A program made the position numbers and the translations under genes. Of a DNA stretch of 64,000 bases, positions 7,668-15,676 are shown one piece after another. Under the pieces are notes generated by a model. That model was not told the origin of the DNA, ran no database searches, and saw only the letters and a list, made by a program, of their open reading frames with translations. The stretch's first letter is position 1; each line of letters starts with the position of its first letter. The stretch spans positions 1 to 64,000 of the forward strand of contig JASBYY010000001.1 in assembly GCA_029983675.1 (NCBI GenBank), read 5' to 3'. Source of the stretch: Bacteroidales bacterium. Lineage in GTDB: Bacteria; Bacteroidota; Bacteroidia; Bacteroidales; F082.

Positions 7668-8987
7668 TTATTTTATCGGATGGTCTTGGGCGAACCTTTC
7701 CAAACGCTCTGCCAGCACAGGGATTTCTTCCCTTTGGATGAGCGAAGTGCAGGCGCGGATGCCTTGCTTGGTGCTGCCGCAGGTGTCCAGCGAAATGGCA
7801 GAGATGCCGTAGTACATCATTTCCTTCACTAAATCGGCGCCCGTGAATCCGGGGTAGCAGTAGGTGAAATAAAACCCGTCGGCTATAGGATCGCCGCAGT
7901 CTTTATCGTAGGTGATGAAAAATCCGTTGTCGATGAAGGCTTTCTTCATGAGCTGGGCTTTCTTGCCGTATTCCAAAACGTCGTCGCGGTAGTTGTAAAC
8001 ACCGTCGTTGACGGCTTTCATCACGCCGGCCAGTGCATACTGGGCCGAGTGCGATGTGCCTGAGCTGAGCGGGTGCAGCGCACCGAAGATGATGCCTCTG
8101 GCAAAGACTTCTTGTCCACAGAAGGCTTTCAGGTCGGGATAGTGGCGGCTGGCTAATTTGTTGCTGATGCCGAGAATGGCGCAACGCTCGCCGGCATAGC
8201 TGAAGGCCTTGGAGCTGGAAATCATGAGGATGTAGTTGTCGGTGTATTTTCCAACGGAAGGCTGGAAAGGCTCCACACCGGGATGGCTGTAGTCCTTGCG
8301 GAAGTCCATGCCGAAATAGGCGAGGTCTTCCATGACAATGACATCATATTTATTGGCCATTTCGCCGATGATGCGCAATTCTTCATCGGTGAGGCACACC
8401 CAGGTCGGGTTGTTGGGGTTGGAGTAGAGCATGCTGTGGATGTTTCCCTTGCTGAACACCTCTTCTAATTTGGCGCGAAGTTTTTCGCCACGGTATTCGT
8501 AAATGTCGAAATGCTCCATGGGGATGCCGAGCACTTTGTTTTGGAATTTATGGACGGGGAAGCCGGGGTCGATGAACAGAACCGTATCTTTCTTCGTATT
8601 GGTGTGGCCGCAAATCATGAACGATGCGAAGGCGCCTTGCATGGAACCTACGGTAGGGATGCAGTTGGCTGCGTCAACTTCGAGGTCGAGGAAATTCTTG
8701 ATGAAACGCGAGGCTTCTTTCTTGAGTGCGGGAATGCCGTCGATGGCGGGGTAGTTGGCGGCAACGCCGTCTTGCAACGCCTTGATCTGTGCTTCGATGC
8801 CGTAGCGGGCGGCAGGCAGACCGGGGTTGCCCATTTCCATGTGGATGAATTTCTTTCCGCTGGCGGCTTCAAGGTCGCGGGCTAATTTGTTGATTTCGCG
8901 TATGGTGGCTTTGCCAATGTTGGGAAGGCCGCTCTCGGCAAAAATCCGGTCGGCCATTTCTGAAGGAACGATGTTGTTTTTCATCAT
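7668..8987 (-). CDS. Class I/II PLP-dependent aminotransferase
   Basis: 439 residues, fold type I. The PLP Schiff-base lysine is K260 in SSSKAFSYAGERCA; NPNNP at 190-194 and the EDLAYF acid at D221 complete the cofactor site. GNPGLPA at 53-59 marks the N-terminal substrate loop. The family includes aspartate/aromatic/alanine aminotransferases; this one is longer than most and its substrate is not evident. Monocistronic, with a strong promoter 62 bases upstream and the oxidoreductase operon following in the same direction. Confidence 0.88.
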   Translation of the reverse strand: MMKNNIVPSEMADRIFAESGLPNIGKATIREINKLARDLEAASGKKFIHMEMGNPGLPAARYGIEAQIKALQDGVAANYPAIDGIPALKKEASRFIKNFLDLEVDAANCIPTVGSMQGAFASFMICGHTNTKKDTVLFIDPGFPVHKFQNKVLGIPMEHFDIYEYRGEKLRAKLEEVFSKGNIHSMLYSNPNNPTWVCLTDEELRIIGEMANKYDVIVMEDLAYFGMDFRKDYSHPGVEPFQPSVGKYTDNYILMISSSKAFSYAGERCAILGISNKLASRHYPDLKAFCGQEVFARGIIFGALHPLSSGTSHSAQYALAGVMKAVNDGVYNYRDDVLEYGKKAQLMKKAFIDNGFFITYDKDCGDPIADGFYFTYCYPGFTGADLVKEMMYYGISAISLDTCGSTKQGIRACTSLIQREEIPVLAERLERFAQDHPIK

Positions 8988-9048
8988 TATAATTGTAATA
9001 TTTTAATACTTAATTATTTACAATAAAACTGCTATCTCGTTTGATTAG

Positions 9049-9078
9049 CAAAGGTAGGCTTTTATTTCGATTTGGCAA
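9049..9078 (-). promoter_or_regulatory. Promoter of the aminotransferase gene
   Basis: Minus strand: TTG (9076-9078), 19 bases, then TACCTTTG (9049-9056). Both the sequence and the spacing match the Bacteroidota TTG-N19-TAnnTTTG promoter. Confidence 0.75.
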
Positions 9079-9145
9079 AATCTTTCTTCGTAACAAGGGA
9101 TGGCGAATGGCGATGAGAGGAAGCCCTTTGCTTTGCATACGATGA

Positions 9146-9178
9146 AAACAAAAAACGGAAAGTCATCGACTCTCCGTT
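9146..9178 (-). terminator. Terminator after tRNA-Val(CAC)
   Basis: Minus-strand AACGGAGAG pairs with CTTTCCGTT (9170-9178 with 9154-9162, one G-U), then TTTTTTG. It starts 4 bases past the tRNA 3' end. Confidence 0.8.
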
Positions 9179-9181
9179 TCG

Positions 9182-9256
9182 TGGGACGTACTGGACTCGA
9201 ACCAGTGACCTCTGCCGTGTGAAGGCAGCGCTCTAAACCAACTGGGCTAACGTCCC
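9182..9256 (-). tRNA. tRNA-Val(CAC)
   Basis: 75 nt. The acceptor stem GGGACGT/ACGTCCC, D-arm, anticodon stem CTGCC/GGCAG with loop TTCACAC (anticodon CAC) and T-arm ACTGG/CCAGT all pair; the discriminator is A. No CCA is encoded. Confidence 0.92.
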
Positions 9257-9267
9257 CTGCAGGTGAT

Positions 9268-9289
9268 AAAAAAACGCCCTTGCGGCGTT
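9268..9289 (-). terminator. Terminator between the two tRNA-Val genes
   Basis: Minus-strand AACGCC-GCAAG-GGCGTT followed by a run of T. It lies between the upstream Val(GAC) and downstream Val(CAC) tRNAs, so it may lower expression of the second or serve as a processing hairpin. Confidence 0.65.
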
Positions 9290-9294
9290 GGGAG

Positions 9295-9369
9295 TGGGGC
9301 GAACAAGGATCGAACTTGTGACCTCATGCCTGTCAAGCATGCGCTCTAAACCAACTGAGCTACCGTCCC
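9295..9369 (-). tRNA. tRNA-Val(GAC)
   Basis: 75 nt. Anticodon stem CATGC/GCATG with loop TTGACAG gives anticodon GAC. T-arm ACAAG-TTCGATC-CTTGT and the D-arm are canonical on the minus strand. The acceptor stem GGGACGG/TCGCCCC has an A4-C69 mismatch and a G7-U66 wobble. Read on the wrong strand the loop would show GTC and be mistaken for Asp. Confidence 0.88.
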
Positions 9370-9380
9370 ATTTGCGGCTG

Positions 9381-9388
9381 CAAAAATA
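9381..9388 (-). promoter_or_regulatory. -7 box of the tRNA-Val pair
   Basis: Minus-strand TATTTTTG lies 11 bases upstream of the mature 5' end of tRNA-Val(GAC), a spacing that would give a very short 5' leader for RNase P. No -33 match at 19 bases. Confidence 0.6.
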
Positions 9389-9567
9389 GTGTTTTTCTTT
9401 ATCGTGACCATATTTTTTATCAAAAAAATGCATTATTTTTTATGTTTGTATTGTAATTATTTGATAAACAGAAAATTGAATATTACTGTTTTTGGAAGAA
9501 TTTTACTTGTTCTATTCTTTGTTTGGCGACGGCCGGCGCAGTTAATCGTGTCTTGCCAAGAAGACAT

Positions 9568-9602
9568 AAGAATCCCCAACATGTGGCGCATTGGGGATTC
9601 TT
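9568..9602 (-). terminator. Hairpin after the small outer-membrane protein gene
   Basis: A perfect 12-bp stem, AAGAATCCCCAA (9568-9579) with TTGGGGATTCTT (9591-9602), starts 13 bases past the stop codon. The following minus-strand tract (ATGTCTTC) is only weakly T-rich, so termination may be partial. Confidence 0.6.
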
Positions 9603-9615
9603 GAACCGTTGTCCG

Positions 9616-10152
9616 TTATTTTTTGCGTGATTTGAAATAAAGGTTGTATCCGATTTCCCAATACCATGAGTAGCAACTGCTGTCATTTATGATGGGAGAT
9701 TTGCTCCAATGGGCATACCTCACGCCTGTGCCGAGAAACACTGAATTGAACAGGTAAGACCTGACACCCAAGTCGATATCGACATTTTGAAACGATTTGA
9801 AATCCTTAAAACTGTTGCCGACGGAGAGTGTGGGTGCAATGGCAAAGTCTTTGTAATTCTTGAAATCGAACAGGTATGCGAAGCTCAATGCGAGGCCTGC
9901 ACCGGGTTCATAACGCTTGGTTTCGTGATTGACTTGGGTGCCGCCTTGAACACCCATTCCAATGCGCAAATGGTCTTGCAGCAGCACGGCGAAATCTACC
10001 TTGTCAACGCTGAACGTTGCGTCGTCAGCCGATTCACCGTTTAATGAAACGCCAAACAGCTCTTTCTGCAACCCGAATCCGAAAGTTGTCTGGGCATGAA
10101 GCGAAACCGTAGCCATCAAGGTTATTACAACGAAAAAAATGTGTTTTGTCAT
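9616..10152 (-). CDS. Small outer-membrane beta-barrel-like protein, unknown function
   Basis: 178 residues. A clear signal peptide (MTKHIFFVVITLMATVSLHA, cleavage before QTTFGFG) is followed by alternating hydrophobic/polar strands with many Gly and aromatic residues, ending YNLYFKSRKK; the chain would suit a small eight-stranded barrel. No catalytic motif is visible. It stands alone with a -7 box about 67 bases upstream. I do not recognise a named family. Confidence 0.75.
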   Translation of the reverse strand: MTKHIFFVVITLMATVSLHAQTTFGFGLQKELFGVSLNGESADDATFSVDKVDFAVLLQDHLRIGMGVQGGTQVNHETKRYEPGAGLALSFAYLFDFKNYKDFAIAPTLSVGNSFKDFKSFQNVDIDLGVRSYLFNSVFLGTGVRYAHWSKSPIINDSSCYSWYWEIGYNLYFKSRKK

Positions 10153-10218
10153 TTGTGTAAAAGTTAGTGAAACTCAAACATATTAGATGGTTGAAATAAA
10201 TGCTTTCGCAAAACGCAG

Positions 10219-10226
10219 CAAAGGTA
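10219..10226 (-). promoter_or_regulatory. -7 box upstream of the small outer-membrane protein gene
   Basis: Minus-strand TACCTTTG matches TAnnTTTG; no clear -33 element. Confidence 0.5.
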
Positions 10227-10283
10227 GTGCTTTTTCTATTGCTATATGAATATTTTTTTTGTAACAAACTGAAAAGCAGATGT

Positions 10284-10478
10284 TTATTTTCTTTTGAATA
10301 ATAATGGGTTTCTGTTTTTGGGTAACCTCAAGGGCAGCTCAAGCAGGCGCTCTTGCGTTGTGAAACATTCGGTGTTTTGCTTCGGGAATGGTTTTTCGGA
10401 TACCTGTTTAATGAGGAAAACGCCTTTGTGTTCATTTTTAATAGAGAACCGGTAAACGATTCCAGCCATCGTCAGCAA
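10284..10478 (-). CDS. Doubtful small ORF, 64 residues
   Basis: An open frame in the roughly 490-bp gap between two outer-membrane protein genes (10153-10645). The product is basic at its C-terminus, with no signal peptide, membrane segment or motif I recognise, and no TAnnTTTG box is properly placed upstream. It could be a real short gene or chance; the rest of the gap shows only the promoter of the 9616-10152 gene. Confidence 0.2.
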   Translation of the reverse strand: MLTMAGIVYRFSIKNEHKGVFLIKQVSEKPFPKQNTECFTTQERLLELPLRLPKNRNPLLFKRK

Positions 10479-10645
10479 TGTCCCAAGGAGAAAAGATGTT
10501 CGATGAGAAACGGGGCATTGATTGTCGCCGACAAAGTAAACATTATTTGATTTACCCCAACGCCGTTTTTAATGTTGTTTCCCGAAAACGCAGCAATAGC
10601 TACTGTTTTTTTTGTTATGGCAGCCAAATGGCTGCAAAAATCTAT

Positions 10646-11857
10646 CTATTTGATTTTAAACTTGTAGGCATACCTTAAATAGAAATTGGCCATCTGGCAT
10701 TCAATGCTTCTGGATGTTTCCGTTTCGACATTCGTTTCGTGGCCACGAACGCCCATGACACTATACCCTGTGCTGATTTCCGATGGGCCGAAAGAAAGGC
10801 CGAAAGCGCAACTGTAATACAAGTAACCAGTTTTTACCTTTCCTTCATAATAACTACTAAAAAGACCATGATAATGGCCACTTGAGGTTGCGATCGTGTT
10901 CAAAGGAATGGCATAACCGCAACGCAAATCGAAGAAAGGCCGCACATAACGCTTTCCTATCGTAAACCTGACATCGCCATAAACGGGTAAGGAGGCCGTC
11001 ATGCCATTAAATCTATACTGAGGAAAGAAAATCATGCCTCCAGCATATCCTCCTTTGCTCAAATGAACATCGGTGCCCAATCCCACACTCAGCCATCGGT
11101 TGAAGCGATATTCCATCATCGCTCCAGTAGCCAGATGAAACGGCGCTTCGTGGAAGCCTAAGCAAACAATGGGGTCGAGGAGTCCCGTGCCACCATAAAG
11201 ATGAAGCCTCATGTCCCCGTTTTCCACTTGTTCTGGCTCACGGACACGCTCTTGAGGTTCGTGTGTCAGCCTGTTTGAAAGACGAATGTTGTAGGCATAA
11301 CGTAAGAAAAAGCTGGATTCTATCGCACGCCGTGATGCCGTAGGATTTGAATAGTCATACATCATCAAACCTAAACTGACATTGGAATGATAAGCAGAGC
11401 AGCCAACGGCTATCGTTGAGTAATATCCTTCAATATTTTGGGCATCACTCTCTTTGTGCATCCAGAATGGCAGCATGTAGCCAGCACGCATTTCGATGAA
11501 AGGGCAAACCGGCTTATCTTTGGGCATGTTCCTGAAATCATACTTCATATCAAGGAAAACGGGCATGGCATAACGCATATTCTTATAATAATTCAATCCA
11601 ATCCCCGTAGTCGCTATCAACTCGGTGCCTATGCCTAGACTCAGTTTGGGCGTAACGCGAGCCAGTAAGACGGGACTGCCGGTAAACATATACACAGGAT
11701 CCCTTTGGTTGCCCATGGCGGCTGACACTCCAAGTTGCAGGTCTATCTCTCCTGCCTTGTGAAAAACTTGTTGCGCTTGTGAAGCAAGCATCATGAGCGA
11801 CAACGATATGACGAATACAAAGCTTCTTCTTATAAATGTAGATTTACATGATTTCAC
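10646..11857 (-). CDS. Outer-membrane protein made of two tandem homologous halves, unknown function
   Basis: About 403 residues from a GTG at 11857. The N-terminus has an RRSFVFVISLSLMMLASQA signal peptide. The mature part contains the same beta-rich unit twice: CPFIEMRAGYMLPF in the first half matches RPFFDLRCGYAIPL in the second, and SFFLRYAYNIRLSN ending the first half matches NFYLRYAYKFKIK at the C-terminus. A linker rich in Glu and Arg (HEPQERVREPEQVENG) joins them. Start choice is uncertain: the frame stays open to a TTG at 11971, but that would run through a TAnnTTTG box at 11860-11867 and into the neighbouring promoter region. The gene is divergent from the dipeptidyl peptidase gene. 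Confidence 0.75.
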   Translation of the reverse strand: MKSCKSTFIRRSFVFVISLSLMMLASQAQQVFHKAGEIDLQLGVSAAMGNQRDPVYMFTGSPVLLARVTPKLSLGIGTELIATTGIGLNYYKNMRYAMPVFLDMKYDFRNMPKDKPVCPFIEMRAGYMLPFWMHKESDAQNIEGYYSTIAVGCSAYHSNVSLGLMMYDYSNPTASRRAIESSFFLRYAYNIRLSNRLTHEPQERVREPEQVENGDMRLHLYGGTGLLDPIVCLGFHEAPFHLATGAMMEYRFNRWLSVGLGTDVHLSKGGYAGGMIFFPQYRFNGMTASLPVYGDVRFTIGKRYVRPFFDLRCGYAIPLNTIATSSGHYHGLFSSYYEGKVKTGYLYYSCAFGLSFGPSEISTGYSVMGVRGHETNVETETSRSIECQMANFYLRYAYKFKIK

Positions 11858-11859
11858 GG

Positions 11860-11867
11860 CAAAATTA
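11860..11867 (-). promoter_or_regulatory. -7 box next to the start of the duplicated outer-membrane protein gene
   Basis: Minus-strand TAATTTTG matches TAnnTTTG but ends only two bases before the best GTG start, which would give an almost leaderless mRNA if it is used. Confidence 0.35.
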
Positions 11868-11979
11868 AAAAAACATTGGGACGTGGCACGGGATGACCAA
11901 TTGGGGATGACATAGCAGGGAATCTCATTACGAGGAGATGGTTCTATCGGGCTATTACTGATAGTTTGCAAATATTCCC

Positions 11980-11987
11980 TATCTTTG
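11980..11987 (+). promoter_or_regulatory. -7 box of the dipeptidyl peptidase IV gene
   Basis: TATCTTTG lies 20 bases before the ATG at 12008. This argues against upstream in-frame starts. Confidence 0.6.
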
Positions 11988-12007
11988 CTCCATTAAATTT
12001 TTACGTA

Positions 12008-14242
12008 ATGAGTTTTAGAAATCTGATAATCAGCTTATTGGTTGTATTAGCAACCTTTTCGGTTACGGCTCAGGAAAAGAAAAACTTCGAGTTGGCCGAC
12101 CTTTACGAACATCCTACCTTTTCATCAAAAGGGGTTAGAGGCATGAACCCGATGAAAGACGGCAATACCTATGCCGCCTTTGAAAAGGGTGCTCTCAATG
12201 TTTACAGTTACAAGTCGGGAAAAGTCATCAATACGCTTTTTGTCCTCAACGACCTCATTCCTCAAGGGGACACCACTCCCATCAGGCTGATGGATTATGC
12301 ATTGAACGAGAACGAGCAGAAGGCACTGCTTATGACCGATGCGGAGTACATTTACCGACATTCGTTCCATGCCAACTACTTCGTTTACGATTTGAATACC
12401 AAAACCTTGCAACCGCTTTCTGAGAATGGCAAGCAGCGTCTCGCCACCTTCTCGCCCGATGGTTCAAAGGTCGCTTTTATGCGCGATAACAACTTGTTTA
12501 TTAAAGATTTGACCTCTGGAAAGGAAATCCAATTCACCAGCGACGGTTTGTACAACCATATTATTAATGGTGCGCCCGATTGGGTATATGAAGAGGAGTT
12601 TGGCTTTTCACAGGGCTTTTTCTGGTCACTCGACGGTGCGAAAATCGCTTATTACAAATTCGATGAGTCGAAAGTGAAGGAGTTCCAGATGGAGGAGTTT
12701 GAGGGGCTTTATCCCGACTGGTACAGTTTCAAGTATCCCAAGGCGGGAGAGGACAACTCCGTTGTGGAAGTATATGTCTATGACCTTGCCACCCAGAAAA
12801 GCGTGAAGATGGATACCGGCACCGAGACCGACATTTACTTGCCGCGTGTCAAATGGACTGAGACCGACAATTTGCTGGCCATACAGCGTATGAACCGCCA
12901 CCAGAACCATCTCGAAATCCTTGCCGCTGATGCTGTTTCGGGTAAAAGTCGTGTCATTTATGACGAAACGAACCCATACTATATCGACATCACCGACGAC
13001 TGGACTTTCCTTGAGGATGGAAAGTCGTTCCTGATGACTTCCGAGCGGAGTGGCTACTATCATATCTATCTTTGCCCGATGGACGGTTCGCAGCCGAGAC
13101 AACTCACCCAAGGCAATTGGGATGTGACTGCTGTTTACGGTTTCGATGCCAAGCGCAAGGAAGTGTATTTTCAGGCGGCTCAAAACAGCCCCATCGAAAG
13201 ACAGATTTATGCTGTCAACTTGAAAGGCAAGGTGCGCAATATAATTAATAAGGTGGGTGTGAACCGGGCCAACTTTAGCGCCAACTACAATTATCTGATC
13301 AATATCAACTCGACCGCCGCCCAGCCCAATCAATATGTGTTGTGCGACAACAAGGGCAAGACTGTGCGTGTCCTCGAAGACAACCACGACTTGGTGGAGC
13401 GTCTGAAGCAGTACAACATGGGGGAGAAGCGTTTCTTCCAAATCAACGATCCCGCCTTTGCCATGCCCGACGGCACGCCCGTAACCATCGATGCTTGGGA
13501 GGTGCTTCCTGCCGATTTCGATCCTGACAAGAAATATCCCGTCTTGATTTATGTGTATGGCGGCCCCGGCCATCAGACCGTTATGAACCAGTGGGGACAT
13601 TCCGACTTTGCTTGGACCCAGTTGCTGGCACAGCACGGCATTATCACGGTGTCTATCAACAACCGTGGCAGCGGCGCACAAGGCGAAGCCTTTAAGAAGA
13701 TGACCTACTTGCAGTTGGGCAAATACGAGACCGAAGACATGATCACCTTGGCGAAACACATGGCGGGCAAGTCATACGTCGATGCGGAACATATCGGCAT
13801 CTATGGATGGAGCTATGGCGGCTTCATGGCGGCCAACGGCATCACCAAGGGCGCCGAGGTCATCAGTACGGCTGTTTCGGTGGCTCCGGTGACCAATTGG
13901 CGTTATTACGACAATATCTATACCGAGCGTTTCATGCGCACGCCGCAGGAAAACCCCGATGGTTACGATGACAACTCGCCTGTGCATAACACGACGCTCA
14001 TCAAAGGCAATTACCTGCTCTGCCACGGCAGCGGCGACGACAACGTGCATTACCAGAATGCCATGGAGCTTATCAAAGCCATGATTTCGAACGGCAAGCA
14101 GTTCGATCTGATGATATATCCCAACAAAAACCACGGCATTTACGGAGGTTACGAGTACGGCGACGGCGAATGCCGTATGCACCTATTTAATAAGATTGAC
14201 AACTTCTTGTTTGAACACTTGCTCGGAAAGAAGAACAATTGA
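12008..14242 (+). CDS. Dipeptidyl peptidase IV, family S9B
   Basis: 744 residues: signal peptide (cleavage after VTAQ, about residue 19), an eight-bladed propeller domain, then an alpha/beta hydrolase domain. The catalytic triad is S602 in GWSYGG, D677 in HGSGDDN and H709 in NKNHG. The DWVYEEEF segment in the propeller carries the Glu pair that anchors the substrate N-terminus. The enzyme removes X-Pro (or X-Ala) dipeptides from peptide N-termini in the periplasm or at the cell surface, and is a key peptidase in Bacteroidales living on peptides. The ATG at 12008 is preferred over an open frame from 11966 because a promoter box lies between. Confidence 0.95.
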   Translation: MSFRNLIISLLVVLATFSVTAQEKKNFELADLYEHPTFSSKGVRGMNPMKDGNTYAAFEKGALNVYSYKSGKVINTLFVLNDLIPQGDTTPIRLMDYALNENEQKALLMTDAEYIYRHSFHANYFVYDLNTKTLQPLSENGKQRLATFSPDGSKVAFMRDNNLFIKDLTSGKEIQFTSDGLYNHIINGAPDWVYEEEFGFSQGFFWSLDGAKIAYYKFDESKVKEFQMEEFEGLYPDWYSFKYPKAGEDNSVVEVYVYDLATQKSVKMDTGTETDIYLPRVKWTETDNLLAIQRMNRHQNHLEILAADAVSGKSRVIYDETNPYYIDITDDWTFLEDGKSFLMTSERSGYYHIYLCPMDGSQPRQLTQGNWDVTAVYGFDAKRKEVYFQAAQNSPIERQIYAVNLKGKVRNIINKVGVNRANFSANYNYLININSTAAQPNQYVLCDNKGKTVRVLEDNHDLVERLKQYNMGEKRFFQINDPAFAMPDGTPVTIDAWEVLPADFDPDKKYPVLIYVYGGPGHQTVMNQWGHSDFAWTQLLAQHGIITVSINNRGSGAQGEAFKKMTYLQLGKYETEDMITLAKHMAGKSYVDAEHIGIYGWSYGGFMAANGITKGAEVISTAVSVAPVTNWRYYDNIYTERFMRTPQENPDGYDDNSPVHNTTLIKGNYLLCHGSGDDNVHYQNAMELIKAMISNGKQFDLMIYPNKNHGIYGGYEYGDGECRMHLFNKIDNFLFEHLLGKKNN

Positions 14243-14294
14243 TTTTTGCGAATGGGCTATTGAGCCGATTTCAAAGGCTCACATCGCGCAAACG

Positions 14295-14333
14295 AAAAAA
14301 GGTTGGAGTGCAAACGGCGCTTCAGCCTTTTTT
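14295..14333 (+). terminator. Terminator after dipeptidyl peptidase IV
   Basis: A stem of about 17 bp including G-U pairs: AAAAAAGG plus TTGGAGTGC pairs with GCGCTTCAG plus CCTTTTTT around loop AAACG. It ends in six T; the A-run on the left would let it work in both directions. Confidence 0.75.
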
Positions 14334-14444
14334 GCAAAACACTGCAGGAGAGATGTGCTTGTTTTTTGTCAGTAAGAACTGATATTCAATATGCCGGCGG
14401 AGATTTTTTTTCGTCTTGTTGGTGTTTCATAAAGAAAAAAGTGC

Positions 14445-14452
14445 TATTTTTG
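14445..14452 (+). promoter_or_regulatory. -7 box of rpsU
   Basis: TATTTTTG stands 47 bases before the rpsU ATG; candidate TTG elements upstream are spaced 23-26 bases away rather than 19. Confidence 0.55.
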
Positions 14453-14498
14453 CCGCGCAAATTTAGTTACTAACAATTAAAAGAAGGAAGTGTTTTAA

Positions 14499-14696
14499 AT
14501 GATTATTATTCCTGTAAAAGAAGGCGAAAGCATCGATAGAGCTTTGAAGCGCTACAAGAGAAAGTATGAGAAGACCGGCGTGATGAAAGAATTGCGCGAG
14601 CGTCAGAAATTCACGAAACCATCGGTTCTCAAACGTGCAGCTCATCAGAAAGCTGTGTATGTGCAAAAACTCCGTCAGGCAGAAGAAAATCTTTGA
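14499..14696 (+). CDS. rpsU: 30S ribosomal protein S21
   Basis: 65 residues with the S21 pattern: an N-terminal IIIPVKEGESIDRALKRYK helix start, RQKFTKPS in the middle and a lysine/arginine-rich end. A component of the small-subunit platform near the anti-Shine-Dalgarno region. It has its own promoter box and is followed by a strong terminator, so it is mostly a monocistronic gene ahead of the recombinase. Confidence 0.95.
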   Translation: MIIIPVKEGESIDRALKRYKRKYEKTGVMKELRERQKFTKPSVLKRAAHQKAVYVQKLRQAEENL

Positions 14697-14729
14697 TCGC
14701 CGTTTAGGAAAAATAATTTTTTTGCAAAG

Positions 14730-14777
14730 ACTTCGTTGTAAAGTAAAAATGATTACTTTTACAACGAAGTTTTTTTG
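14730..14777 (+). terminator. Strong terminator between rpsU and the Xer-type recombinase gene
   Basis: A 17-bp stem with one bulged base (from ACTTCGTTG at 14730 to CAACGAAGT ending 14770), loop AAATGA, followed by seven to eight T. The T-tract ends only two bases before the recombinase start codon. Confidence 0.88.
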
Positions 14778-14779
14778 TC

Positions 14780-15658
14780 ATGTTGATCGAGCAATTTTTG
14801 ACATATCTCTATGCGGAGAAACGCTACTCGTCCCATACGGTTTCGGCTTATCGGCGTGACCTGGAACGCTTTTCCGCTTATCTGAAAGAGACCTATGATG
14901 TCGAACAATTGCAACAGGCCGACACGGCTATGATCAAGTCGTTTATTGTTTTTTTGAAAGAAGCTGGGCTTTCGAGCCGCAGCATCAACCGCATGTTGTC
15001 CACGCTGAAGACTTTTTTCAAGTATGGTATGCGTGCCGGGCTTGTGTCTGCCACCCCTATGCTGGGTATCAAGTCGCTCAAGCAACCCAAACGGCTTGTC
15101 AGTTTTGTTCCACAGCATAATATTAATAAGGTGACGTTTGGCGAGGCGGACGATTTCTCCACTTGTCGCGACCGGCTGATTTTCGAGATGCTGTATCAGA
15201 CGGGGATGCGAAAGGCCGAGCTTTGTCATCTTAGTGATGCCGACATCGACAGCCGCGAGATGCGTGTCAAGATTCTCGGCAAACGCAACAAGGAGCGTTA
15301 TGTGCCGCTGGGTTACGATTTGTTGCAGCTGGTGGCACGCTACAGCCGGTTGCGCGATGCGGCCTTTGATGCGCATGACGATCGGCTGCTGGTTGATGAC
15401 CACGGCCGTGAGATGTCGCCATATTTCGTTTATGCCAAGGTGCACGCCATGCTCGGCGAGGTGACCACGCTCAGGCAGAAAAGTCCCCATGTGCTGCGTC
15501 ATACCTTTGCCACGCATCTGCTCGACGAGGGAGCCAGTCTTGTCGCTATTCAAAAGATGCTCGGCCATGCAAGCCTTCAGACCACGCAAATATATGCCCA
15601 TAATACGATAGAACAACTAAAAAAGATACATAAACAGGCTCACCCGAAAGGGGAGTAA
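14780..15658 (+). CDS. xerC: Tyrosine recombinase, XerC/XerD type
   Basis: 292 residues, full length for a Xer recombinase: an N-terminal SAM-like core-binding domain (EKRYSSHTVSAYRRDLERF) and a C-terminal catalytic domain with all six active-site residues: R144 (TGMRKAEL), K168, H237 and R240 (HVLRHTFATHLL), H263 (LGHAS) and the nucleophile Y272. Expected to resolve chromosome dimers at dif. Whether it is XerC or XerD cannot be said without the second copy. The start codon sits directly behind a terminator hairpin, so expression must come from read-through or a cryptic promoter. Followed 18 bp later by raiA. Confidence 0.9.
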   Translation: MLIEQFLTYLYAEKRYSSHTVSAYRRDLERFSAYLKETYDVEQLQQADTAMIKSFIVFLKEAGLSSRSINRMLSTLKTFFKYGMRAGLVSATPMLGIKSLKQPKRLVSFVPQHNINKVTFGEADDFSTCRDRLIFEMLYQTGMRKAELCHLSDADIDSREMRVKILGKRNKERYVPLGYDLLQLVARYSRLRDAAFDAHDDRLLVDDHGREMSPYFVYAKVHAMLGEVTTLRQKSPHVLRHTFATHLLDEGASLVAIQKMLGHASLQTTQIYAHNTIEQLKKIHKQAHPKGE

Positions 15659-15676
15659 ATAAAGAAAGGAGTTATC

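Noticed and set aside
9295..9369. tRNA-Asp(GTC) on the plus strand
   Set aside because: The loop reads GTC only on the plus strand; D- and T-arm consensus sequences fit only the minus strand, giving tRNA-Val(GAC).
12626..13759. A 377-codon open frame on the minus strand
   Set aside because: It is wholly antisense to the dipeptidyl peptidase IV gene, whose motifs are complete; the antisense frame has no family features.
14759..15616. A 285-codon minus-strand frame
   Set aside because: Antisense shadow of the Xer recombinase gene, which has all catalytic residues.
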